A stretch of DNA of 5,714 bases from Nitriliruptorales bacterium (GCA_007119305.1 SKPY01000396.1:1-5714), one strand, 5' to 3'. Positions 1 through 5,709 are shown, numbered from the stretch's first letter. Notes: generated by a model not told the origin, from the sequence alone. Numbers and translations: made by a program.

Positions 1-1
1 C

Positions 2-1162
2 GCCGAGGTCGGCCACGCGTGGGCGCTCGTGGGGCCGCCTGGCGTCGGTCAGGCGCAGGCGGCCCGTGCGCTCGCCGCCGCCCTGAACTGCCCCGCGCCA
101 GCAGCCCCCGGGGAGCCGTGCGGCACCTGCCAGGTCTGCGAGCGCTGCTCCCGAGGCGCGTACGGCGCGTACCTGGAGTTCACCGCGACCGGTGCCTTCC
201 ACCGCGTCGACGACGTGCGTGAGCGGTGGCTGCGGGCAGCCAGCCGCACGCCGGCGGAGGGGCGGTGGCAGGTGCTGCACGTGCGCGACGCGGACCGGAT
301 GAACGACGCGAGCGCCAACGCCTTCCTGAAGGGCCTCGAGGAGCCACCCCCGCACGTCGTCTGGGTGCTCGACATCGCCGACCCGGACGAGCTGCCCGAC
401 ACGATTCTCTCGCGCTGCCGGACGCTGCGGTTGGTGGCCTGGGGGCCGGACGAGCTCGACGCCGAAGCGCTGCGGCTGGGCATCGACGACCCCGCCGAGC
501 GGGCGCTGGCGGTGCGCGTCGCGCTCGGCTCACCGGCCACGCTGGAGCGGCTGGCGGTGCCTGCGGAGCCCGCGGAGACGACCGCGGCGGGCAAGGTCAA
601 GCGCCCGGCGCGACCCAGCGGCTTCGATGACCTGCGGGCGCACCGCGAGCTGCTGCGGCGGCTGCGCGCCGACGGGCAGGGCTTCGCCCTCGTCGCCGCG
701 TACGCCGTCGCCGGCCGGTCCAAGCGCGGGGAGGCGCCGTCCGAGGTCGAGCGCTGGACCGCCGGGATCGAAGCGGCGGGCGCAGCGCAGCTCGCCGACC
801 TGGCGGTACGCTACGGCGACGAGGTGCCGCGCGGCGTGGCCAAGGAGCTCGAGGAACGCACGACCCGGGAGGTCCGCGAGGCGCGCACCAAGGTCGTGGC
901 CACCGTGCTCGACGACCTGCTCGTCTGGTTGCGGGACTGCCTGCTCGTGTCGTCCGGGGCGGAGGTGGCGGAGGCGATCCACCGCGACGACCCAGACGGG
1001 CTGCGCGCGGACGCCGCCGCCCTCGGACCGGCAGGCATCATCAAGGCCATCGACCTCGTCCTCGCCACCCGGGAGCTGCTCGAGCGCAACGTGCAGCAGA
1101 CGCTGGCGCTCGAAGCGCTCTTCCTGCAGCTGTCCGCCCTGGCGCTCGCGCGGCGCGGCTGA
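2..1162 (+). CDS. holB: DNA polymerase III subunit delta' (5'-truncated by window edge)
   Basis: This is the clamp-loader delta' subunit, a non-catalytic AAA+ protein that works with the tau/gamma and delta subunits to load the beta sliding clamp onto primed DNA. The open frame runs in from the left edge, so the true start lies outside the window; the internal GTG at 29 falls inside the P-loop and is not a start. Numbering from the first codon seen (386 residues): a degenerate Walker A, GPPGVGQ (11-17), has Gln where ATPases have Lys, as expected for delta'. Zinc-module cysteines are at 30, 40, 43 and 46. The ANAFLKGLEEPP motif is at 105-116 and the SRC arginine-finger motif at 137-139. The helical C-terminal domain, which ends near LEALFLQLSALALAR, is intact and stops at TGA 1160-1162. 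No terminator is visible before the next gene, 34 bases on, so read-through is possible. The family call is firm. Confidence 0.95.
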   Translation, partial: AEVGHAWALVGPPGVGQAQAARALAAALNCPAPAAPGEPCGTCQVCERCSRGAYGAYLEFTATGAFHRVDDVRERWLRAASRTPAEGRWQVLHVRDADRMNDASANAFLKGLEEPPPHVVWVLDIADPDELPDTILSRCRTLRLVAWGPDELDAEALRLGIDDPAERALAVRVALGSPATLERLAVPAEPAETTAAGKVKRPARPSGFDDLRAHRELLRRLRADGQGFALVAAYAVAGRSKRGEAPSEVERWTAGIEAAGAAQLADLAVRYGDEVPRGVAKELEERTTREVREARTKVVATVLDDLLVWLRDCLLVSSGAEVAEAIHRDDPDGLRADAAALGPAGIIKAIDLVLATRELLERNVQQTLALEALFLQLSALALARRG

Positions 1163-1184
1163 CACCACCGTCTCGGGCTTGGCG

Positions 1185-1190
1185 TAGGCT
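1185..1190 (+). promoter_or_regulatory. Possible -10 element (TAGGCT) for a leaderless C69 peptidase transcript
   Basis: TAGGCT fits the actinobacterial TAnnnT -10 pattern. It ends 6 bases before the ATG at 1197, the spacing expected if transcription starts at the A of the start codon. No convincing Shine-Dalgarno sequence is present, although the AGG inside the hexamer lies 8 bases before ATG and could serve as a weak one. A CTGACA at 1159-1164 resembles a -35 box, but the 20-base spacer is too long. The element is suggestive only. Confidence 0.35.
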
Positions 1191-1196
1191 TGGCGC

Positions 1197-2411
1197 ATGT
1201 GCGACACCATGGTGGTCGTGCGGCCAGACCGCGTCCTGTTCGCGAAGAACTCCGATCGCGACCCCAACGAGGCCCAGGTGCTGGAGTGGCACCCGCCCCG
1301 CACGTCCGCCCGCGGCGCGACGGTGCGCTGCACCTGGATCGAGATCGACGACGTCCCCGCGACGAACGCCGTGTTGATCAGCCGCCCCTACTGGATGTGG
1401 GGGGCGGAGATGGGCGCGAACGAGTACGGGGTGGTCATCGGCAACGAGGCCGTGTTCACGCGCGAGCCCTACGCCGAGCGCGGCCTGACCGGCATGGACC
1501 TGGTGCGCCTGGCTCTCGAGCGCGCCGCGACGGCCGAGGCTGGCGTGGCCACGCTCACGGACCTGCTCGAACGCTACGGGCAGGGGGGCGGCTGCGGCCA
1601 CGAGCGACGTTCGTTCACCTACCACAACAGCTTCCTGGTGGCCGATCACCGGGGCGCGTTCGTGCTCGAGACCGCGGGCACGCGGTGGGCGGTGGAGCGG
1701 GTCGAGGCCGGCGCTCGCAGCATCAGCAACGGGCTGACGATCGAGGGCTTCGCGCAGCGCCACAGCGACCGCCTGCGGTCCCGCGTGTCGGCATGCCGCA
1801 CCCGGCAGGCGCTCACCGAGGACGGTGCTGCGCGCGCGTTCGTGCCCGGTGCCCTCATGCAGGTGCTCCGCGAGCACGGGACCGGTGGGCTCGCGCCGGA
1901 CTACGCCCTCGCCAACGGGGCCATGGCGGCACCGTGCGTGCACGCTGGGGGGCTGCTGGCGAGTACGCAGACCACCGCGTCGTGGGTTGCCGAGCTGCGG
2001 GCCGCCGGGCCGCGGCTGTGGGCCACGGCCACGGCCGCCCCGTGCACGTCGATCTTCAAGCCGGTCACGGTGCACGACTCGGTGGACCTTGGGCCGCTGC
2101 CCACCGACCGATTCGACGAGGCGAGCCTGTGGTGGCGTCACGAGCGGCTGCACCGGGCGGCGCTGCGTGACCCCGAGGCTGCGCTCCCGGCGTTCGCTGC
2201 CGAGCGTGACGCCGTGGAGGCGCGCTGGCTCGCGGCGCCGCCAACGTCGGCTGCGGCGTTCGCGGAAGCCGACCGGCTGCTGGAGGGATGGCTGGGGGCG
2301 CTGCCGCCGGACCTTGCGGACCGCCGCCCGCGGTTCGTGCGCCGCTACTGGGGGGTGAGGGACCGCCGGGCCCACCTGCCGTCGGTGGCCCGACGGCTGG
2401 TGACCCGATGA
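1197..2411 (+). CDS. Secernin-like family C69 peptidase (Ntn-hydrolase fold)
   Basis: A 404-residue protein, close to the usual length of secernin-type C69 proteins. The N-terminus, MCDTMVVV, puts Cys at position 2. In this family the Cys exposed at or near the mature N-terminus is the nucleophile, which fixes the start at this ATG. Other family hallmarks in order: KNSDR (16-20), an MGANEYGVVIGNEAV segment near 80-95, GLTGMDLVRLALERA, NSFLVAD followed by a VLETAG strand near 145-160, an ISNGLTI segment, CVHAGGLLASTQTT, and APCTSIFKPV. Members hydrolyse small amide or peptide bonds, but the substrates of bacterial secernin-like proteins are poorly defined, so no specific substrate is assigned. 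No signal peptide or membrane segment is seen, so it is probably cytoplasmic. It follows holB by 34 bases and converges on the hemerythrin gene. The family assignment is strong; the biological role is not known. Confidence 0.9.
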   Translation: MCDTMVVVRPDRVLFAKNSDRDPNEAQVLEWHPPRTSARGATVRCTWIEIDDVPATNAVLISRPYWMWGAEMGANEYGVVIGNEAVFTREPYAERGLTGMDLVRLALERAATAEAGVATLTDLLERYGQGGGCGHERRSFTYHNSFLVADHRGAFVLETAGTRWAVERVEAGARSISNGLTIEGFAQRHSDRLRSRVSACRTRQALTEDGAARAFVPGALMQVLREHGTGGLAPDYALANGAMAAPCVHAGGLLASTQTTASWVAELRAAGPRLWATATAAPCTSIFKPVTVHDSVDLGPLPTDRFDEASLWWRHERLHRAALRDPEAALPAFAAERDAVEARWLAAPPTSAAAFAEADRLLEGWLGALPPDLADRRPRFVRRYWGVRDRRAHLPSVARRLVTR

Positions 2412-2599
2412 CCCGGCGGCCACCTCCGCTGCCCCCGCCCGCAACCAGCACGGCTAGCGTATGCAGCACCGCGGCGCCTGCCATCCCCAATGTTGAGTAT
2501 TCGGTGGGTAACAGCCGGCTACTCGTCCTGGCTGAGCCAGCGGCCGGGTGTCGGCACCTCCATGACGGTCGCTGGCGCGACTGCCCCAACCGCATCTAG
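2408..2599 (+). CDS. Speculative small ORF (63 aa), ATGA-overlapping the peptidase stop
   Basis: An ATG at 2408 overlaps the C69 peptidase TGA in an ATGA arrangement typical of translational coupling, with a weak GGTGA (2399-2403) just upstream. The frame stays open for 63 codons and ends at TAG 2597-2599, directly against the stem-loop at 2599-2641. The N-terminus is Pro-rich (TRRPPPLPPP). The C-terminus carries Cys, His and Trp residues (GCRHLHDGRWRDCPNRI). I recognise no family. Against it, 16 of its 63 codons end in A or T, compared with only 2 of the first 50 codons of the upstream peptidase, so codon use is unlike its neighbour. It may be chance in a high-GC genome, where long open frames are common. 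Confidence 0.25.
   Translation: MTRRPPPLPPPATSTASVCSTAAPAIPNVEYSVGNSRLLVLAEPAAGCRHLHDGRWRDCPNRI
2528..2540. repeat. 13-bp interrupted palindrome CTGGCT-g-AGCCAG
   Basis: Two perfect 6-base arms flank a single central base in the 232-base stretch between the convergent peptidase and hemerythrin genes. A one-base spacer cannot form a hairpin loop efficiently, so if functional it would be a protein-binding site. It may equally be chance. Confidence 0.25.
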
Positions 2600-2641
2600 G
2601 GAGAATGCGACCGCGGCGCTGGCGCTTGGGTCGCATTCCCT
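2599..2641. terminator. Stem-loop between convergent genes, probable bidirectional terminator
   Basis: GAATGCGACC (2603-2612) pairs perfectly with GGTCGCATTC (2629-2638). After a one-base bulge at 2602, GG/CC extends the stem; the loop is 16 bases. The structure lies 3 bases beyond the stop codon of the minus-strand hemerythrin gene and about 190 bases after the stop of the plus-strand peptidase, the expected place for a shared terminator. Neither side has a real U-tract, so it would be the U-poor kind common in high-GC actinobacteria. Confidence 0.6.
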
Positions 2642-2643
2642 TG

Positions 2644-3201
2644 TCAGGGGGCCAGCGCTTCCATGAGCTCCTGCTTGGTCATGTCCGAGCGCCCTGCGAG
2701 ATCGATCTTGCCGGCGAACTCGTAGAGCTCGTCACGCGACAGCGCGTCGAGCTCGGCGGCGGACGGCTTCGTCGGCGCGTGCTCCTTGGCCTGCTCGAGC
2801 CGCCGGCCGAGGTCGTTGAGCTCCTCTTCGGATACCGCCTCACGAAGCTTCGGGAAGAGCTCTTCCTCCTCCTCTTCGACATGGTGGCGGACGTCGGCGC
2901 TGAGCTCGCTGACCAGCGGCTCGAAGCGCTCGTCCTCCGCGTCCAGCTGCGCGAGGACCGCCAGGATCGCCTTGGCCTCGGCGTGCTCGTGCTCGGCGTG
3001 CTCCACGTCGTCCTCGGCGTCGAGCACACGCCGCATGACCGGGTACAGCTCCTGCTCCTCGATGGCGGCGTGGATCGACAGCTCCTCGATCATGGTGTCG
3101 ACGAGGTCACGGCGCTGCGCGGGCTCGGTGGTCTGCTCGAAGCGCTCGAAGAGCTCGTCGACGGTGCGGTGGTCCTGCTCGAGCAGGGTGATGGCGTCCA
3201 C
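2644..3201 (-). CDS. Hemerythrin HHE-domain protein with C-terminal Rho-N-like module
   Basis: A 185-residue protein starting at GTG 3201. That start is chosen because AAGGGAG (3213-3207) sits 5 bases upstream and the protein then begins directly with the HHE helix. The in-frame start 25 codons further upstream would add a low-complexity Arg/Ala leader. The HHE cation-binding four-helix bundle spans about residues 1-120. Likely di-iron ligands are His11 in EQDHRTVDELF, His44 and Glu48 in HAAIEEQELYP, His71 or His73 in EHAEHEHAE, and His107 with Glu111 in RHHVEEEEEELFPKL. Hemerythrin-like proteins bind O2 or NO or act in redox and iron stress; which applies here is unknown. Residues about 147-185 (LSRDELYEFAGKIDL, then GRSDMTKQELMEAL) match the Rho termination factor N-terminal / SAP-like pattern, hinting at nucleic-acid binding. 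No membrane segment is seen, so it is presumably cytoplasmic. It lies 84 bases downstream of the co-directional SDR gene. Confidence 0.9.
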   Translation of the reverse strand: MDAITLLEQDHRTVDELFERFEQTTEPAQRRDLVDTMIEELSIHAAIEEQELYPVMRRVLDAEDDVEHAEHEHAEAKAILAVLAQLDAEDERFEPLVSELSADVRHHVEEEEEELFPKLREAVSEEELNDLGRRLEQAKEHAPTKPSAAELDALSRDELYEFAGKIDLAGRSDMTKQELMEALAP

Positions 3202-3206
3202 AGGGT

Positions 3207-3213
3207 CTCCCTT
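3207..3213 (-). promoter_or_regulatory. Shine-Dalgarno AAGGGAG deciding the hemerythrin GTG start
   Basis: Read on the minus strand, AAGGGAG is followed by a 5-base spacer (ACCCT) and GTG at 3201. No comparable site precedes the alternative start at 3276, so this site supports the 185-residue product. Confidence 0.75.
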
Positions 3214-3265
3214 CGCGTCGGGGTGGCGGGTGGCGCGGCTTACCCGAGCCCTGTGAGCGGCAAAC

Positions 3266-3277
3266 CGTGCGCGCACG
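3266..3277. repeat. 12-bp perfect palindrome CGTGCGCGCACG upstream of the hemerythrin gene
   Basis: The palindrome lies in the 84-base gap between the SDR stop and the hemerythrin start, about 65 bases before the GTG. Its position would suit an operator for the hemerythrin gene or a structured element after the SDR gene. A minus-strand TAGCAT (3288-3283), overlapping the SDR stop codon, resembles a -10 box and would place a transcription start near the palindrome, but no -35 is evident. CG-rich palindromes arise easily at this base composition. Confidence 0.3.
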
Positions 3278-3285
3278 CGGTGATG

Positions 3286-4293
3286 CTAGGGACGCCGGGG
3301 ATCGTCGGGCTCATCGAGCGCCGGTCCCTCGCGGTGTGCCTGCAGGTCGGTAGCCGCCTCCCGGCCCGCGCGCGTGAGTGCTGAGCGCGTCAGGGGGGAC
3401 TCCAGGGCCCAGCCCGGCTGGCGCTGCGGCGGCGCGGTCGCGGTGTCCGGCAGCGCCCGCCCGACCAGCGCGAGCAGGCGGCTGGTGGTCGCCGGCGCCA
3501 GCCCCTCGAGGCGGGTCACGACCTGGGCGTCGAAGCCGATGGTCACCTGCGCGTCGCCGTGCTGGAGGCCACGCACGATCCGGTCCGCCGCATGCGACGG
3601 GTCGGTCGCGGTCACCGCGTTCGCCCCTGCGAGCGCGAACCAGGCGTACTCGGCGAACCGGCCGCCGCGCACCTGGACGGCGCGATGCGAGCCGGTGTGC
3701 ATGAGTCCGGGCACCACCGTCGTGAGCAGGATGTTGTCGCCGGCGACCTCGGCGCGCAGGCCCTGGGAGAAGGCGTAGGCGGCGTGCTTGGCGCAGGCGT
3801 AGGGCACGAGGTGCGGCGGGCTGAGACGCCCGCCGATGGAGGTGACGGTGGCGATGCGGCCCTCTCCGCGCGCCCGCATCCCCGGCAGCACCGCGAGGGT
3901 GGGGTTGACCACGCCCCAGAACATCGTGTCGAGCATCTCCGCGAACGTGGCGTGCTCGTCGGTGGTCACCTCGCCGAGGTCGATGACGCCGGCGTTGTTC
4001 ACCAACAGGTCGGGGCCGCCGAAGCGCGCAGCCACGTCGCGCACCAGCGCCTCGACCGCGCCGCGGTCACGGACATCGCAGGCAAAGCCCGCGGCCTCGC
4101 CGCCCCGCGCACGGAGCTCGCCCGCGGCACCCTCCGGGGCCTGCTCGTCGCGGCCGCAGATGGCCACCCGGCAGCCGGCGTCCAGGAAGCGGCGGGCCAG
4201 GGCCAGGCCGAGGCCGGCTGAACCCCCCGTGACGAGGGCTGTGCGACCGGGCAGGTCGCTGCGCCGGCGCCGGCGCAGAGCGCGGTGGGCCAC
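3286..4293 (-). CDS. Classical short-chain dehydrogenase/reductase (SDR), start region probably frame-disrupted
   Basis: An NAD(P)-dependent oxidoreductase with a Rossmann fold. Coordinates use the in-frame GTG at 4293 (335 residues). From there: TGGSAGLG cofactor loop (22-29), CDV (72-74), NNAG (99-102), Ser152 in VTSIGG, and the catalytic YACAK (Tyr165, Lys169), followed by VVPGLMHTGS and an AEYAWFALA segment. The tetrad Asn position, normally in a NFWG-like motif, reads MFWG (Met124). The C-terminus extends beyond the core, as in a group of actinobacterial SDRs with a hydrophobic N-terminus plus Arg cluster; here RRRRR precedes the core. The best ribosome binding site and ATG (4334) are out of frame with this body, while the codons just after that ATG, in the body frame, encode RPLIGLGATALVA, a likely anchor. 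The frame stays open up to a GTG at 4470 (394 residues), but that leader looks non-coding. Substrate is unknown. It is divergent from the patatin gene and co-directional with the hemerythrin gene. Confidence 0.85.
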   Translation of the reverse strand: MAHRALRRRRRSDLPGRTALVTGGSAGLGLALARRFLDAGCRVAICGRDEQAPEGAAGELRARGGEAAGFACDVRDRGAVEALVRDVAARFGGPDLLVNNAGVIDLGEVTTDEHATFAEMLDTMFWGVVNPTLAVLPGMRARGEGRIATVTSIGGRLSPPHLVPYACAKHAAYAFSQGLRAEVAGDNILLTTVVPGLMHTGSHRAVQVRGGRFAEYAWFALAGANAVTATDPSHAADRIVRGLQHGDAQVTIGFDAQVVTRLEGLAPATTSRLLALVGRALPDTATAPPQRQPGWALESPLTRSALTRAGREAATDLQAHREGPALDEPDDPRRP

Positions 4294-4331
4294 AAGGGCG
4301 GTGGCCCCGAGTCCGATGAGCGGGCGAGTGT

Positions 4332-4346
4332 CATGGCGGCCTCCCT
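4332..4346 (-). promoter_or_regulatory. Strong Shine-Dalgarno plus ATG for the SDR gene, out of frame with its body
   Basis: On the minus strand, AGGGAGG (4346-4340), a 5-base spacer and ATG (4334-4332) form the best start signal in this region. Translation from it as written reads MTLARSSDSG and misses the SDR. Changing ATGACACTCGC to ATGACTCGC (one AC fewer), or adding one base, would join ATG to the SDR frame as M-T-R-P-L-I-G-L-G or similar. Confidence 0.6.
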
Positions 4347-4363
4347 GCCTGGCTGCGCCAGGC
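4347..4363. repeat. Perfect inverted repeat (7+3+7) abutting the SDR ribosome binding site
   Basis: GCCTGGC (4347-4353) and GCCAGGC (4357-4363) are perfect complements around TGC. On the SDR transcript the hairpin would end exactly where AGGGAGG begins. It could be an operator or a translational control hairpin, or a chance GC-rich repeat. Confidence 0.4.
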
Positions 4364-4482
4364 GTTCCCGGCTGCTGCGGGCGGTCAAACGTGCGCTTGT
4401 GAACGCTGTCTGGGAGCCGCGCGCGCGGTTTCGGGACCCGGCCAGCCGGGAATGCGATGGCGAACGGCACTCAACCCCAGAT
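4364..4482. other. Divergent control region between the SDR and patatin genes
   Basis: This stretch should hold the promoters for both divergent genes. The best -35-like sequence is minus-strand TTGACC (4388-4383), a five-of-six match to TTGACA, but no acceptable -10 follows at 16-18 bases. On the plus strand TTGTGA (4397-4402) has no matching -10. A CG-run palindrome, CCGCGCGCGCGG (4417-4428), and a short stem, CCCGG/CCGGG (4437-4441 with 4446-4450), are present. I cannot assign promoters with confidence. Confidence 0.4.
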
Positions 4483-4491
4483 GGGAAGGGA
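4483..4491 (+). promoter_or_regulatory. Ribosome binding site GGGAAGGGA deciding the patatin start
   Basis: This purine-rich sequence ends 2 bases before ATG 4494, with its GGAAGG core 4 bases away. It favours 4494 over the in-frame ATG at 4452, which has only a GGGA directly adjacent. The protein from 4494 begins immediately with the first beta strand of the patatin fold. Confidence 0.6.
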
Positions 4492-4493
4492 CG

Positions 4494-5474
4494 ATGCGCA
4501 CCGGCCTGGTGCTCGGAGCCGGCGGCCTCGTGGGACAGGCGTACCACGCGGGTGTGCTAGCAGCGCTCGAGCATGATCTCGGCTGGGATCCGCGTACGGC
4601 CGACGTCATCGTCGGCACCTCGGCGGGGTCGGTCACCGGTGCGCTGCTGCGGCTCGGCGTGCCGGCGCACGACCTGTCCGCGTGGGCCGTGGACGCACCC
4701 CTGTCGGTGGAGAGCCAGGAGACGTTCGCGCGGCTGAGCATCATGCGCCGCCCCAAGTTCCCGGGCAGGGCCGCGCGGGACTGGCTGTCCGGGTGGCGGC
4801 TCCCGCCAGCGGACCTCGTCCGGCGCTTCGTGCGCCGCCCCTGGACCGTCCGCCTCAGCACCCTCGCTTCGACCATGGCACCTGCCGGCCAGGTCGACCT
4901 CGCAGAGTACGTGGAGGCCGTCGACACCCTCGAGGCCTGGCGGGGAGGGCTGTGGGTGTGCGCGGCGCGGCGCGACGACGGTGAGCGGGTGATCTTCGGC
5001 AACGGTGGCACGCCCCGGGCGTCGCTGGCGGAGGCGGTGGCCGCCTCGTGTGCCATCCCGGGGTACTTCTGCCCGGTCGTCGTCGGGGGGGTGGAGTACT
5101 TCGACGGGGGAGTGCACTCCTCGACGAATGCAGACGTCCTCGCAGACCGCGACCTCGACCTCGTCATCGTCATCGCACCGATGTCCGCGGCCGGCGGTGC
5201 CGCCGCGGGCGTGGACCGCTTCATCCGGCAGCCGGTGCACCGGCGGCTCGAGCGTGAGGTACGGCGCCTGCGCAACCAGGGCTGCACGGTCGTGCGCATC
5301 GAGCCGAGCAGGGATGTCCTTGACGCCATGGGGCTGAACATGATGGCCCGCGACGGCGCCGACCGTGTCGTGCAGGAGGCGTTCATCGACACCGGCCGCT
5401 ACGCCGGGAGCGCGCGCATCGCGACTCGACTCGCACCACTGGCAAGCCGCGGGCTCGCGAACGTGGGTGCCTAG
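4494..5474 (+). CDS. Patatin-like phospholipase family protein
   Basis: A 326-residue serine acyl hydrolase of the patatin/RssA type, using a Ser-Asp dyad to cleave acyl esters of lipids; the substrate here is unknown. Visible motifs: the glycine-rich oxyanion-hole loop GAGGLVG (8-14), the nucleophile elbow GTSAG with Ser43, the ASCAIPGYF segment (184-192) typical of bacterial members, and the DGG motif with Asp204. All catalytic elements are present. No signal peptide or membrane span is seen, so it is likely cytoplasmic or peripheral. An in-frame ATG at 4452 would add 14 residues, but the ribosome binding site and fold start favour 4494. It is divergently oriented to the SDR gene, and a hairpin spans its stop codon. 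The family call is firm; whether it serves lipid turnover together with the SDR is only inference. Confidence 0.93.
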   Translation: MRTGLVLGAGGLVGQAYHAGVLAALEHDLGWDPRTADVIVGTSAGSVTGALLRLGVPAHDLSAWAVDAPLSVESQETFARLSIMRRPKFPGRAARDWLSGWRLPPADLVRRFVRRPWTVRLSTLASTMAPAGQVDLAEYVEAVDTLEAWRGGLWVCAARRDDGERVIFGNGGTPRASLAEAVAASCAIPGYFCPVVVGGVEYFDGGVHSSTNADVLADRDLDLVIVIAPMSAAGGAAAGVDRFIRQPVHRRLEREVRRLRNQGCTVVRIEPSRDVLDAMGLNMMARDGADRVVQEAFIDTGRYAGSARIATRLAPLASRGLANVGA

Positions 5475-5481
5475 CCCACGT
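5461..5481 (+). terminator. Possible U-less terminator hairpin spanning the patatin stop codon
   Basis: ACGTGGG (5461-5467) pairs perfectly with CCCACGT (5475-5481) around a 7-base loop that contains the TAG stop (5472-5474). No T-run follows. The position right at the gene end suggests termination or 3'-end protection. Confidence 0.45.
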
Positions 5482-5636
5482 CATGGGCCGACTGGCCCTG
5501 CAGGTGGGGCGGCGCTACGCTGGCGGCTCGTCCTCGCGTCACCAAGCGCCTGCCGTGTGTCCTCGCAGGACCGGGCTCTGCACGGGCGTGGCGGCCGCCA
5601 GGCCGCGGGGGCGGAGCAGACCGCACAACCCAGTGC
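5482..5636. other. Intergenic stretch before tRNA-Thr
   Basis: About 155 bases with no credible gene. A TACGCT at 5516-5521 resembles a -10 box, with CTGGCC 18 bases upstream as a poor -35; if real it would start the tRNA transcript roughly 110 bases before the mature 5' end. A 6-bp stem, GCGGCC/GGCCGC (5591-5596 with 5601-5606), is also present. None of these is convincing. Confidence 0.3.
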
Positions 5637-5709
5637 GCCGGGGTAGCTCAGTCGGCAGAGCAGCCGCCTCGTAAGCGGCAGGTCAGGGGTTCGAATCCCC
5701 TCCCCGGCT
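5637..5709 (+). tRNA. tRNA-Thr (anticodon CGT)
   Basis: A complete 73-base cloverleaf. The acceptor stem GCCGGGG/CCCCGGC is perfect, with T as discriminator base. The D stem is GCTC/GAGC with loop AGTCGGCA. The anticodon stem GCCGC/GCGGC encloses loop CTCGTAA, anticodon CGT, which reads the Thr codon ACG. The T stem AGGGG/CCCCT has loop TTCGAAT. The first two acceptor pairs G-C and C-G, together with anticodon bases G35 and U36, match known threonyl-tRNA synthetase identity elements. The 3' CCA is not encoded (CGC follows), so it must be added by nucleotidyltransferase. ACG is expected to be a common codon at this GC content. Confidence 0.97.

Noticed and set aside
29..1162. holB starting at GTG 29
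   Set aside because: The frame is open to the left edge and residues before the GTG fit the first AAA+ strand leading into the P-loop, so the gene is truncated rather than starting there.
530..2444. Long minus-strand open frames opposite holB and the peptidase
   Set aside because: They are antisense to clearly recognised genes, rich in Arg/Pro/Gly/Ala with no family motifs, as expected from high-GC shadow frames.
2456..2484. Minus-strand promoter-like pair ATGGCA, 17 bases, TACGCT
   Set aside because: It would only drive antisense RNA into the peptidase 3' end; with loose matches such pairs are expected by chance.
2605..3384. A 259-residue plus-strand open frame over the hemerythrin gene
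   Set aside because: It is Leu/Val/Arg-rich only because it is antisense to the Glu/Asp/Ala-rich hemerythrin; no domain is recognisable and the minus-strand protein has clear metal ligands.
3286..4470. SDR starting at GTG 4470 (394 residues)
   Set aside because: The extra N-terminal stretch has no recognisable domain, about a quarter of its codons end in A/T, it contains the strong ribosome binding site and hairpin, and it would nearly fill the divergent control region.
4385..5392. A 335-residue minus-strand open frame over the patatin gene
   Set aside because: It is Ser/Arg/Thr/Pro-rich without motifs, while the plus strand carries all patatin catalytic motifs.
5483..5674. Short plus-strand ORF running into the tRNA
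   Set aside because: It overlaps the tRNA gene, lacks a ribosome binding site, and has low-complexity Arg/Gly content.
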